From Anticarsia gemmatalis (lineage: Eukaryota; Arthropoda; Insecta; Lepidoptera; Erebidae), in assembly GCF_050436995.1 (NCBI RefSeq), contig NC_134774.1, positions 3,454,030 to 3,518,029 of the forward strand: a stretch of 64,000 nucleotides of DNA, in the 5' to 3' direction. The notes below the pieces were generated by a model. The model was not told the DNA's origin and made no database searches. It saw nothing but the letters and a program-made list of their open reading frames with translations. Every line of letters starts with the position of its first letter. Within the stretch, counting starts at the first letter, position 1. Of this stretch, positions 13,501 to 22,222 are shown piece after piece. Made by a program: the position numbers and the translations under genes.

Positions 13501-16043
13501 AAAAAACTCTGGACCAAAAAATTAATTCATATCCCCCTCATTCTTCACATCAGATACTTTGCTTCCCCCAATAACAAATCGTTTTAATTACTACTATATT
13601 GTCCTCAGGAATGCTACATCCTAGACACAGGTAGTTACAGCGGCATCTACGTGTGGGTCGGCAGGGAGTCCAACGAGAAGGTGAGTGTATGTACAGCTTT
13701 ATATTTATATATATGGACGTGGCTTTTGTCAGCGATGGTAACCAGGTGAGCGGGTAAATAATACTACTAACTAGCTACCTCGCACAACTTCGCTTGTATC
13801 ACACAAGGGTTCATATGACCGCGGAACTTTCAACCGAGCGGTACAAGATCGAAATAAACAGCTGAACCGAGGAACCGCGCGGTTGCTCGCGGTTCTAAAA
13901 CCGCGCGGGTCGTAGCGAACTGGAACTTAAGTATTTATTCTCGTAAATAATGTATTTTTTTAAATAAATTATAATTTGTCACTGTCTCATACAAAAAAAA
14001 CTGTAATTAGCAAAACTTTACGAGTGCCCCAGTAATACTAACTAGCTTCATAAACGCAACTTTGATATTTAACATGCTTTTTAAAATACTAATTATAAAC
14101 CGACTTCTAATTAAAGCTTTCTAATACTGCTTACTAATTATCATTGTACTCAAAGTAACTATAACCCAACAACATAGTATAGAGACTGCTTAAGCACGGT
14201 GTATCTAGTAACCTAAAGTGCAATTAACTAGTCCGAGTTTCACCAGCTTATACTGGGTTAACTTAAAAAAAAGATCTTTAGAATCTCTCTATCTATATGT
14301 GAAAACCGCATGAAAATCTGTTTAGTATTTTTTAAATGTAAACATGTGGACGAAGTCGCGGGCGGTCGCTAGTAATATCATAAAGTTCTGCAAATTAAAC
14401 CATATCAAAAAGTATTGGTTTCATAAAAAATATATAAATAGATCAGTGGTTTTGTAGATTATGGCAACCATAAAACCGACATATTTGAAGTTTATAGATT
14501 ATTTACTACATTAGATCAAATATTTTTCTAAATCTTCATATTTTATTATCTACTATTACTACGACATTCGCCTAGTAAAAAAACCGGTGAATCTATCATC
14601 TATAATAGAAAATCATACTAGTTTTATTTTTAATTTTTAGTATTTGTTGTTGTAGCTGCAATTATTTGTGGAAATTTCAGCTTTCTAGCTATCACGGTTT
14701 ATGAGATACAGCCTGGAGACAGACAGACAGCGAAGTCTTAGTAATAGGGTCCCGTTTTACCCTTTAGGTACGGAGACCTAAAAACTACAAAATTAATCGA
14801 TTACAAAGTTCAAATAATCATATTTTTATTTTATCTTTCTTTAGGAGAAGGCCGAGGCGATGAAGAAAGCTGAACAGTACTTGAAGACACACGACTATCC
14901 AGACTGGGTGAGTTACTGTCCCACTGCTGGGCAAGGGTCTCCTCCCGTAGAGATATGGCCTTGAGTCCACCACGCTGACCAAGTGCGGGGACTTTGTATA
15001 CCTTCAAGAATTGTGTTAAACAACTCTCACCCCCGATTTCTGAGTACATTTAGCGATAGTTTATCTATTCGATAAAGTTTTATATGAGTTTAAGCGCTAT
15101 TGAATAGATAAACTACTGTTAAGTGTACCTCAGAAACCGGGGGTCAGACATGCATGGATCGCCATTAACAATTTTATAATAATAGCCTTTATTTGTTAAC
15201 AATGTTAGTCCCATATAATAGGGGGCGAGCCTATTGCCATATACCGGGTACGCTACCAAACTCCGGGCTTCAGAAACTTTATTTAAGAAATATTCTTATA
15301 CTAGCTGACCCGCGCAACTTCGCTTGCGTCACCGAAGAGAGAATGGGTCAGAATTTTCCCCGTTTTTGTAACATTTTGTGTTGTTACTCCGCTCCTAATG
15401 GCCGAAGCGTGATGTTACATACAAACAAATAAACTCTTCAGCTTTATAATATTAGTATAGATATATTAGGAAAGAAGAAGGAAGGAATATGACAAGCTCG
15501 CCCCTATTACATGGGACTAACATTGTTAATGGCGAAATGTGGATGTTATTTCATAAACCTCTGCCTTCGGGTACAACAGGCGTAACAGGCCAAAGTTAAC
15601 TGTTACTTAATGTTCTTATGTTTAAGTTTCCGTCACTCCTCACTCTTGTGAGGAGTGACGGACTGTTGCCTGGTGGCAGTCTTCGCGTTCACGCACACGC
15701 AGAGACACACCAGCGCCAGGATGTGGAGCACCCTCATGCTGCAACAGAACACAACACAATAAATTTTGACTGCCTCCGTGGCACAGTGGTTAAAGTCACC
15801 ACGCCGCTACCATTGCGTCGTAGTCGTGGGTTCGATTCCCACACGGAACTATTATTTGTGCGATCCATAAAAAGTTAATTCGGGTTTGGTTTTACCCCCG
15901 CGACACAAAAGCAATTCTTAGTGCGGGAGTTGTCTTTTAGAAAGAAAAAATAATGTATTTTTTTATTATAGGTACACGTAACCAAAGTCCCACAGGGAGT
16001 CGAATCCACTGCCTTCAAGCAACACTTCCAGGACTGGAACTAA
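1234..16043 (+). CDS. Gelsolin gene 1: three-domain gelsolin-like actin-binding protein
   Basis: Coding exons are 1234-1302, 7553-7627, 7991-8183, 9772-9887, 10376-10553, 11923-12023, 12373-12489, 13609-13680, 14845-14907 and 15972-16043; all joins keep frame and give 351 residues. Three gelsolin repeats are visible: G1 about 14-125, G2 about 135-245, G3 about 255-350. G1 has GDSYIVL and the QDEAG glutamate expected at its calcium site. The G1-G2 linker has the basic KGKRNVRVRQ stretch that in this family contacts F-actin and phosphoinositides. G2 has KGDCFILD and YLYVG, and G3 has YVWVGRES. The family severs or caps actin filaments under calcium control. Three domains recall CapG/severin rather than the usual six-domain animal gelsolin. 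No signal peptide is visible, so a cytosolic protein is inferred. The first exon is preceded by a splice acceptor, so an upstream exon lies outside the window. Gelsolin gene 2 is its tandem paralogue. Confidence 0.9.
1327..1602 (+). repeat. tail-A repeat with a tail-B-like end
   Basis: It starts ctagctgacccgcgcaactt, just after the first gelsolin 1 exon, and ends gcatttataatattagtaag after a short cagacaga run. Confidence 0.7.
1845..2037 (-). repeat. tRNA-b SINE, 3' part
   Basis: Reverse copy without the tRNA-like head. Confidence 0.7.
2290..2410 (-). repeat. 5S-II SINE, tail part
   Basis: It has only the ggtcaacctagtgtcaaagt...cttaacgactgttatc portion. A matching plus-strand tail lies at 1740-1820. 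Confidence 0.6.
2569..2870 (+). repeat. Tandem duplication, about 151-bp unit
   Basis: gcgtcaacttcgtatgttaa at 2569 recurs as acgtcaactccatatgttaa at 2720, and the units run side by side with about 85% identity. Confidence 0.8.
3159..3514 (-). repeat. 5S-I SINE
   Basis: Reverse strand reads ggatcgatctctgaggttaagctacgcttg then ggttgttctgtggattggtgacc, parallel to box A, the intermediate element and box C of 5S rRNA. It ends in the gccgactccgacatag...aggcta tail. Confidence 0.75.
3779..4951 (+). mobile_element. Palindrome-bearing element, copy 1
   Basis: It begins with a 500-base palindrome (3779-4278) whose outer arms of over 180 bases match perfectly. A tail follows with the repeat gtgagtcagtgagtcagtga (4680-4712) and a terminal hairpin, gggggcac-ttcc-gtgccccc. 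The hairpin recalls Helitron 3' ends, but no CTRR terminus is present, so the class is left open. Confidence 0.8.
5358..5578 (+). repeat. tRNA-a SINE
   Basis: The tRNA-like head has an A box (gtggcgcagtggtttaggtc) and a B box (ggtcgattcccac). The body is tgtttggggtctgg...gacacaagagcaatt. The head cannot fold into a proper tRNA with a CCA-side stem. Confidence 0.75.
5590..6470. other. AT-rich intron stretch, nothing recognised
   Basis: First intron of gelsolin 1. No frame, repeat family or inverted structure stood out. Confidence 0.6.
6473..6640 (+). repeat. Repeat E
   Basis: Core cacttggtacgatccttaca, then cttcattcacatacatacat and a gatatga end. Other forward copies: 24562-24722 and 43598-43738. 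Confidence 0.7.
7020..7362 (+). repeat. 5S-I SINE, full copy
   Basis: One of the clearest copies. The 5S-like head is 7035-7092 (gaggttaagctacgcttgcc, then gtggatgggtgacc), the tail runs to aggctaagcc, and it is in the first intron of gelsolin 1. Confidence 0.8.
7553..7627 (+). CDS. Gelsolin 1, coding exon 2 (G1)
   Basis: It starts after cttgttttag and ends at AGC/GTGAGT. It codes for residues 24-48, with GKFYSGDSYIVL, the start of the G1 calcium site. Phase 0 at both ends. Confidence 0.9.
7757..7945 (+). repeat. tRNA-a SINE
   Basis: Copy ending 45 bases before gelsolin 1 coding exon 3; part of the body is deleted. Confidence 0.7.
7991..8183 (+). CDS. Gelsolin 1, coding exon 3 (G1)
   Basis: It starts after tttttcctag and ends at CAG/GTGAGA. 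It codes for residues 49-112 plus one base, with WLGSKTSQDEAGSAA and the QHREVQGYES segment diagnostic of gelsolin G1. It is GC-rich compared with the intron. Confidence 0.92.
8385..8600 (+). repeat. tRNA-c SINE, partial
   Basis: Marked by gcctctgtggcgcggccacg at the head and cggagagcacgtaaagccgt in the body. A shorter relative is at 2405-2565. Confidence 0.55.
9256..9449. mobile_element. hAT-type MITE with 8-bp target duplication
   Basis: The ends CAGTGGCGTAACTA and TAGTTACGCCACTG are inverted repeats. ATGTTTCG is present on both sides (9248-9255 and 9450-9457), an exact 8-base target duplication. The ends fit the hAT YARNG rule. 194 bases, no coding capacity. Confidence 0.9.
9772..9887 (+). 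CDS. Gelsolin 1, coding exon 4 (end of G1, linker)
   Basis: It starts after attgttgcag and ends at CAG/GTATGA. It completes the split codon (Ala) and codes for residues 113-151, with GGHASGFNHV and the linker KGKRNVRVRQ. Confidence 0.92.
9910..10290 (+). repeat. G/T-rich minisatellite (ttggatgg-like)
   Basis: Dozens of degenerate ggttggatgg and ggacggttgg units in the intron before gelsolin 1 coding exon 5. Almost no C on this strand. Confidence 0.8.
10376..10553 (+). CDS. Gelsolin 1, coding exon 5 (G2)
   Basis: It starts after atcatcag and ends at ATCG/GTAAGT, with phase 1 out. It codes for residues 152-210, with LNKGDCFILD, IYLYVGDNAKSVERLKA and DQDHNGRA. Its last 115 bases (from 10439) reappear twice downstream, at 10880-10994 and 11330-11444. 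Confidence 0.92.
10880..10994 (+). pseudogene. Exon-5 partial copy 2 (possible alternative exon)
   Basis: This is a 115-base copy of the end of coding exon 5, open in the same frame, followed by the intact donor ATCG/GTAAGT. The two bases before it are AG (tatgag/atc), so it could act as a phase-0 acceptor, although the preceding tract is poor in pyrimidines. Joining exon 4 directly to it and then to exon 6 would keep frame and delete 21 residues of G2, including Gly-Asp of the calcium site. Whether it is used is not known. Confidence 0.6.
11330..11444 (+). pseudogene. Exon-5 partial copy 3 (acceptor lost)
   Basis: This third copy of the 115-base coding stretch is still open and differs from copy 2 at one silent base. 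The dinucleotide before it is AC rather than AG, and the donor is ATCG/GTAGGT. Without an acceptor it is probably not an exon. Confidence 0.65.
11923..12023 (+). CDS. Gelsolin 1, coding exon 6 (G2-G3 linker)
   Basis: It starts after gtcgtag and ends at GAG/GTATGA. It completes a split Asp codon and codes for residues 211-244, acidic, with FFEALGSG, the usual end of G2. Confidence 0.9.
12373..12489 (+). CDS. Gelsolin 1, coding exon 7 (start of G3)
   Basis: It starts after ttgtctacag and ends at AAG/GTATGT. It has 39 codons, residues 245-283, with LSEISDSSGSLKITK, a G3 entry segment. Confidence 0.9.
13040..13515 (+). repeat. C-rich minisatellite
   Basis: Degenerate units around ccatccaaatcccac, about 18-22 bases each, with C runs up to nine. 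It lies in the intron before gelsolin 1 coding exon 8. Open frames here reflect base bias, not genes. Confidence 0.75.
13609..13680 (+). CDS. Gelsolin 1, coding exon 8 (G3)
   Basis: It starts after gtcctcag and ends at AAG/GTGAGT. It codes for residues 284-307, with CYILDTGSYSGIYVWVGR, the G3 core strand. Confidence 0.92.
14845..14907 (+). CDS. Gelsolin 1, coding exon 9 (G3 helix)
   Basis: It starts after tctttctttag and ends at TGG/GTGAGT. It has 21 codons, residues 308-328, forming the long G3 helix (EAMKKAEQYL). A minus-strand tRNA-b SINE begins only four bases after the end of the exon. Confidence 0.9.
14912..15036 (-). repeat. tRNA-b SINE touching a splice donor
   Basis: Reverse 3' part. 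Its end (ttactgtcccactgctgggc) starts four bases past gelsolin 1 coding exon 9, so it borders the donor GTGAG. Confidence 0.75.
15301..15462 (+). repeat. tail-A repeat, internally deleted
   Basis: Both ends present, middle lost. Confidence 0.7.
15630..15661. repeat. Fold-back hairpin at the copy break
   Basis: The 13-base arms ccgtcactcctca and tgaggagtgacgg are perfect, around a six-base loop. One arm belongs to the copied exon; the other is its immediate inverted duplicate. Confidence 0.85.
15649..15765 (-). pseudogene. Inverted copy of the gelsolin 2 signal-peptide exon
   Basis: On the minus strand this reads ttctgttgcag then CATGAGGGTGCTCCAC, matching gelsolin 2 exon 1 and its acceptor with only a few base changes through codon 30, then breaks into unrelated sequence with a stop. 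It sits in the last intron of gelsolin 1, against that gene's direction. It cannot act as a gelsolin exon here. The break is marked by a 13-base fold-back. Confidence 0.85.
15766..15953 (+). repeat. tRNA-a SINE
   Basis: Abuts the inverted signal-exon copy on one side and ends 18 bases before the last gelsolin 1 exon on the other. Confidence 0.75.
15972..16043 (+). CDS. Gelsolin 1, last coding exon
   Basis: It starts after ttttattatag and runs to TAA at 16041-16043. It codes for residues 329-351, with VHVTKVPQG and FKQHF, the usual C-terminal gelsolin strand and helix. Confidence 0.9.
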   Translation, partial: VHVTKVPQGVESTAFKQHFQDWN

Positions 16044-16101
16044 ACAGTATTATTAATATAGCTCAGCATCGATACAGCGACATCTAGCGTTTGAAATGTG
16101 A

Positions 16102-16107
16102 AATAAA
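16102..16107 (+). terminator. Poly(A) signal of gelsolin 1
   Basis: AATAAA lies 58 bases after the stop codon. It is the first such hexamer downstream, so the 3' UTR is probably short. Confidence 0.6.
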
Positions 16108-16704
16108 AAGTTGTCCAACTTGTTGGGTGTCAACTTTATGCCATTTGAGAACTGTCATCGCACAATATACTAAAGTACCTCATTATTTAATAACTTGTTA
16201 TATAATTGCACAAAGTAACGCACAATACCTATAATGTTATATCAAGTTGGATGACATGTTTGACAATATGTTGGAGGACTAGTTGGACAACATGTGTGTA
16301 ACAAATTCTTATCAAGTTAGCCCGTAAGTCATCAGTCAGTCAATGCATAATAGTAAAACCATGTTAGCCGACATATTGGACAACGTGTTGGACAACATGT
16401 TGGCCAACAAGTCAACTTAAATAAAATACTCTTAAAACCATGTTGAGCTATTTATAAGATTTATTATCTAAGTCATGTTTATTAATTTTGTTTTTGTAAT
16501 AATTTTAATAATTAAGATTCACTAAATGTGTCTAACACATGCGCTGGAGTCCATTCGAGAATGTGACGTCATTATACTGTGCGGGGTTCGATTCCTGGGT
16601 CGGATAAAGTTTTAATAGTAGTAACTTAGTTGGACTTTGAGCTAGTGTGATGGATGTTAGGGATCCTAGGTTCAATTTCTGAGTCCAGCAGTGTGTTTAA
16701 GATT

Positions 16705-17030
16705 TGGTATAAGTGATAGCCGAGTGGTATAAGTTGACACTTCCCACGCAAGTGGTCGCAGGTTCGAACCCGAGGCAACACACCAATGACTTTTCGAAAT
16801 TATGTGTGTATTAGAAATAATTATCACTTGCTCCGACGGTGAAGGAAAAACATCGTGAGGAAACCTTGTATGCCTAAAATTTGTTTAATACATTTATTGA
16901 GGGCATGCAAAGTCCCCAACCCGCACTTGGCCAGCGTGGTGGACTCAAGGCCTAACCCCTCCCTCATTACGGGAGGAGACCCTTGCCCAGCAGTGGGACA
17001 GGAATGGGCTAAATTTATTTTTATTTTATT
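16705..17030 (+). repeat. tRNA-b SINE, full copy
   Basis: The head has an A box (tagccgagtggtataagttg) and a B box (ggttcgaaccc). The body has cggtgaaggaaaaacatcgt and the end has cccagcagtgggac. It serves as the reference copy here. Confidence 0.8.
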
Positions 17031-17499
17031 TATAAGTACTAATTATTGTCCCACTGCTGGGCAAGTGTCTGCCACAACAAGTGACCTTGAAGTTAAAATT
17101 ATCTTTAAGCTAAAAACTCGAATATTTGATGTAAAAACTAGTTACTGCCCGCGACTTCGTCTGCAGAGTAAAAAGTAATCCTATGTGTTAATCCAGGTTA
17201 TAAACTATCGGTCTACCGAATTTCATCAAAATTAGTCCAGTAGTTTTTTAGTGAAAGAGTAACAAACATACATACATCCTCACAAAGTTTCGCATTTATA
17301 ATATTAATATATTTTTTTAAAATATGACGTCATCAATATATTTTCTTGAATGAACTCCAGTGATAAATCTAATAAATGTACTATAAAACTTTTGTTTTAA
17401 AAATGTGTATTTTACAGTATTTCTTATTTATATAATAAAAAGTTTTACTGATTGAAACAAACTTATTTCATCCTTATTACCAAGTTAAATAAAATAAGT

Positions 17500-17850
17500 C
17501 TAGCCTTTCTTCCAACTATGTTGGAGTCGGCTTCCAGTCTCACCGGATGCAGCTGAATACCAGTGTTTTACATGGAGCGACTGTCTATCTGACCTCCACA
17601 ACACAGTTACCTGGGATATAACACGATACCTAGTAAGACTGGTTGTCAGACTTTCAAGGTTCTAACTACTGTTAACGATTGTCAAAGATCTTTAAAAATG
17701 CCAGCCGGGACCCACAATTTAACGTGCCTTCCGAAACACGGGGAAACTCGGTATGTATAATATGGTCACTCATCCACAAATCAACCACGGCAAGCGTAAC
17801 TTAACCTCAGAGATCGATCCGCGCGGCTGTTATTAACTAAGCCACAAGCT
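17500..17850 (-). repeat. 5S-I SINE
   Basis: Full-length minus copy between the gelsolin genes, immediately followed by a 5S-II copy in the same orientation. Confidence 0.75.
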
Positions 17851-17889
17851 CCTCCAATAACAATAACTACCAAATGAAATAGTTACTCT

Positions 17890-18105
17890 CATTTTGCCCT
17901 CCGAAGCACGGAGACGGTCACCTCGAATACTGCTTCGTTCACCCATCTGTCAAATGACTGCGTCAAGGGTTGCTTAACCCTCATCGTATACAGACCGGTG
18001 AGCACAAAACTGTCTATGAGCGTCAAAGATAACAATCGTTAAGTCATGTCAAAGGCTTCAACAACTTTGACGCTAGGTTGACCACTGCAAAAATAAGTTA
18101 GGCGC
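17890..18105 (-). repeat. 5S-II SINE
   Basis: Head and part of the tail, directly after a 5S-I copy. Confidence 0.65.
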
Positions 18106-18334
18106 CTTATAAATAAATCACCGCAATCATTCTCACTTGCAACTGTCACTAACTATTGTTTATAAGGCGCCTTTTATCTCTTAAATATTACTTTATTATT
18201 ATTTAAATATGAAAATAAAAGATTTATCTGTCGAAATTCACCCTATAAACTAACTGACACTTATCTGCAAATAGAAGGCAAAGCTCACATAATCTTTGGC
18301 AGTATGCCAAAGTATTGGATAAAGTAATAGTTAT

Positions 18335-19478
18335 ATGCCATCAAAAACATTCTGTAAAAACCTCAAGTCTCGCCGTAAAAAGTTGTGAGATCTATATAAT
18401 ACCAAGTCGATTAATCTATTTAGTCTCTACTTAAAGGACCTTCTGTCTTAAGTTATTACGTATGTTATTATCATGCCAATTAAAAAAAATACCTTTAAAA
18501 CAAATAGACCGACCTGGCCATCGCATGATTTAATTATTAGTATGTATCACACTAATCAGCACGATGAGAAGTTAATGCTCCTGAAATGTTAATGGCGAAT
18601 TTGTGTTTTCTTGCGATGACCAAGTCGATCTATTTGTTTTAAAGGTATTTTTTTTAATTGGCATGATAATAACATACGTAATAACTTAAGACAGAAGGTC
18701 CTTTAAGTAGAGACTAAATAGATTAATCGACTTGGTATTATATAGATCTCACAACTTTTTACGGCGAGACTTGAGGTTTTTACAGAATGTTTTTGATGGC
18801 ATCTCACTTCTTTTTGTAGAACGAACATAAGTCCAATTCGTATGGAAAGACATTTTTTTTTCATAATTCAACATATTTTCCTATGGGAATGTTGTTCAGT
18901 TTCATGGGCTAAACACCCTTCCCCACCCTATACCCCCTCCCGTTATGCCTCATATAGTAGGTACCTATTTACACCTAGTTATTTTATTTTCTACAGTAAT
19001 AATAATTCATTAACTGCAAACGTAACCTTGTAATCTTATACATTTATATGGGATTACAAAGTTATTCTTGCAGTTAGTGTATTTAGAAAACTGGACCGAA
19101 ATTAGAAAATATTACATTTTTCCCATGATTAAGACACTAAACCCTATTTGTATTCAAAATTTTAAGCTTCTAAGTCTGCTAGAAGTACCTTAGACTTTTG
19201 ATGATCGGTGAGTCAGTGAGTCAGTGAATCAGTGAGTGACAAAATTCAAAATTTTAAAAAGTTGTCATTCTTAAACCACTGGTTCAAATTGACTGAAATT
19301 TTAAATATACCGTGTTTATACAATGACTAATTAGTTGCTCAAAATCCAGGCTTCTTGTTTTATCCACAACGAAATTATAGGGGTGTCAAAAATAGCCCGA
19401 ATTGCTTCGAGAAAAGGATGTTACGGCCGTGCCGCTTTTTTTTTGCTCGACTTGCGGGGGCACTTCCGTGCCCCCAGA
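18335..19478 (+). mobile_element. Palindrome-bearing element, copy 2
   Basis: Same structure and orientation as 3779-4951: palindrome 18335-18802, tail, terminal hairpin. The palindrome is 32 bases shorter because both arms lack the same bases. Confidence 0.8.
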
Positions 19479-19625
19479 TTAAATTTATTGTCCGAATTAG
19501 CCCCGATTTCACAACTCCACCGAAAGTATCGATTGGATTTTTTCAAGAGCAGTGATAGCCAAGTGGTATAACTTGGTACCTTTCACGTTAGGGATTGCAG
19601 GTTTAAATCCATTTTGTAGTTTTAA

Positions 19626-19764
19626 CCCTTTGACCGCCACAGTCGGCTATACTCGACAAATCAGAACGTGTTCACGACGCTATATTTTTGTCGACATTTG
19701 CCGACGAAAGTTTTGTGAGTTCTTTCTGATTTGTCGAGTATAGCCGACCGTGGCGGTCAAAGGG
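19626..19764. mobile_element. piggyBac-type MITE in a TTAA site
   Basis: 139 bases flanked by TTAA (19622-19625 and 19765-19768). Inverted ends of about 45 bases start CCCTTTGACCGCCAC and have one or two mismatches. It split a tRNA-b SINE copy. There is no coding capacity. Confidence 0.85.
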
Positions 19765-19946
19765 TTAAAGATGTAAGCTTACATACATATAGACAGACGC
19801 GGAAAGCAACTTTGCTTTATACTATGTAGGTAGGTAGTAAAGTAAACTGGCATAATCTTTGGCGCGTTGCCAAAGTCAATACGCGAGACTTATAGAAAAT
19901 TGATTGGCAGATTACATCAACAAGGGTTAGTGCATAATATTGATTT

Positions 19947-20195
19947 ATCTATACTAATATTATAAAGCTGAAGAGTTTGTTTGTTTGTTTGAACGCGCTA
20001 ATCTCAGGAACTACTGGTCCGATTTGAAAAATTCTTTCAGTGTTAGATAGCCCATTTATCGAGGAAGGCTATAGGCTATATAACATCACGCTACGGTTAT
20101 TAGGAGCGGAGTAGCAACGAAGAATGTTACAAAAACGGGGAACATTTTGACCCATTCTCTTAGGTGACGCAAGCGAAGTTGCGCGGGTCAGCTAG
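19947..20195 (-). repeat. tail-A repeat, full copy
   Basis: About 249 bases, ending gcgcgggtcagctag on the plus strand. Confidence 0.75.
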
Positions 20196-20225
20196 TTCAC
20201 TTAATAAATTTTAATATTAAAAGCC

Positions 20226-20578
20226 AGTATCTCATGGTAGTGGCTCGTGGCAAAGTAATACAGCCGCGTGGATGGATTTTTCTAACAAACGCTTGTTCTG
20301 GTATATGGGTGGCCATCTTATACATATCGAGTTCCTTTGTGTTTCGGAAGGCACGTTATATTGTGGGTCCCGGCTGTCATCTTCAAAGATGTTTGACAGT
20401 CGTTAACAGTAGTCAGAAGCTTAAAAGTCTAAAAACCAGTCTTACTGAGGGGTATCGTGTTATAACCCAGGTAACTGTGTTATGGTCCGATAGACAGTAG
20501 CTACATGTAAAATACTGGTATTCAGCTGCATCCGGTGAGACTGGAAGCCGACTCCAACATGGAAGAAAGGCTAGGCTG
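20226..20578 (+). repeat. 5S-I SINE
   Basis: The head is damaged between 20250 and 20310; the body and tail are complete. Confidence 0.7.
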
Positions 20579-20920
20579 ATGTGTATAGCAATATTAATAA
20601 CAGTTTAAGATAAATCGGGCATACCAAGTCTCTACTAATTTGTCGAACTATACGTTTATCATATAATTATGGACGTTTTAAATAATAACATGTAAAGATA
20701 AGCTCTTAATAAACAAAAAACAATTCTCACTAAACATCATTATTTATCTGTAGTTCAGCAGCCATTTTGGAATTTCTTGTTAAAGTCGTCTTAAGGAAAT
20801 AGTTTAGGAAACAAATCAAATTTCCTTGAATTAATATACTTATATTAATCTGTTTATTTTACTTTATTATCTATAGAAATAAGTATTACTTAGAAATTAA
20901 TTTACAGGGTTATTCTTAAC

Positions 20921-21149
20921 TATCTGGTCCGCATAACTTCGCTTGCATCACATAAGAGAGAATGGATCATATTTTCCCCCGTTTTCGCTTCTGTTAATCG
21001 TACCGTGATGTCATATATAGCCTATAGCCTTCCTCAATAAATAGGTTATCCGACAGTAAAATAAGTTTTCAATTTACTCCAGTAGTTCCTGAGATTAGCG
21101 CGTTCAACCAAACAAACAAACTCTTCAGCTTTATAATATTGGTATAGAT
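20921..21149 (+). repeat. tail-A repeat
   Basis: Diverged head (tatctggtccgcataacttc), intact tail. Confidence 0.7.
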
Positions 21150-21468
21150 GCGAAAGTTTGTGAGTATGTATGTATGTAATAGGGACCTATATACCTATAT
21201 ACCTACCAGACGGTCTAAAATTAATTTGTCAACATCCTTATTATTTGCATTCCTTCAAGGACTAATTAAGGCTCTGTAATTACATCATTAAAGTTATTAA
21301 ATTAAGTGATTTCATGTACCTAATTAAATTACCTACTATCACTAGCTTGTACCCGCGTCTTCGTCCGCGAGGACTATACTTATTTTACAAAACTGTAGAC
21401 GAATAGTAATCTATGTTCATGAGTTATTCGCGAGGTCTCGGGTTTGAATCGTGGGTCGGGCCAAAAAG

Positions 21469-21662
21469 ACTGCATCCGTGGCGCAGTGGTTTAGGTCGCC
21501 ACGCCGCCGCCGTCGGTAAGTCGTGGGTTCGATTCCCACACGAAACAATTATTTGTGCGATCCACAAATAATTGTTTCGGGTTGTACTTTGTGTCCGTTG
21601 TTTGTATGTTTGTAAAAGTCCCCTCGACACAAGAGCAAATCTTAGAGCGAGGGTTGTCTTAA
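21469..21662 (+). repeat. tRNA-a SINE
   Basis: Full copy between the gelsolin genes. Confidence 0.75.
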
Positions 21663-21999
21663 TATTACTAGATATCCTTTAATATTACTAGGTATCCTAA
21701 AATGACATTTCAAATTTCATGCAAATAGGTAGTCAGTAGTTTAGGCGTAAAGAAGTGACAGACAGACAGAGGTACTTTTGCACTAATTACAATAGTATTA
21801 GGTATCCTATAACGACATATGGTCATATTGGTCATATCTTGGTGTTATTCATTTGCTTAAAGTTCAGTTTAACCGCCATTTACTAAGAATATAACGATAT
21901 TATTATCCCTAATATGATTTGTATGAAAAACAAATTATGTTTGTTTGTATGTTTGTAAAGAATAGCGTATACTGCGTATAGAGATATATTTTAGGATAT

Positions 22000-22222
22000 T
22001 TTTACAAAATCATAATGATCACTTGTTATAACGGTGAAGGAAAACATCGTGATGAAACCTTGCATGTCTGAGAGTTGTTTAGAACAGTTCTTGAAGGTAT
22101 GCAAAGTCCCCAACCCGCACTTGGTCAGCGTGGTGGACTCAAGGCCTAACCCCTCCCTCATTACGGGAGGAGACCCTTGCCCAGCTGTGGGACATTAATG
22201 GGTTAAATTTATTTATTTATTC
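22000..22222 (+). repeat. tRNA-b SINE, body
   Basis: Body and end, no head, about 530 bases before the gelsolin 2 promoter. Confidence 0.7.

Noticed and set aside
15766..15860. tRNA gene (A and B boxes, as at 5358, 21469 and 62367)
   Set aside because: The heads recur as parts of longer, diverged repeats with a common body, and none folds into a full cloverleaf by eye; they are tRNA-derived SINEs.
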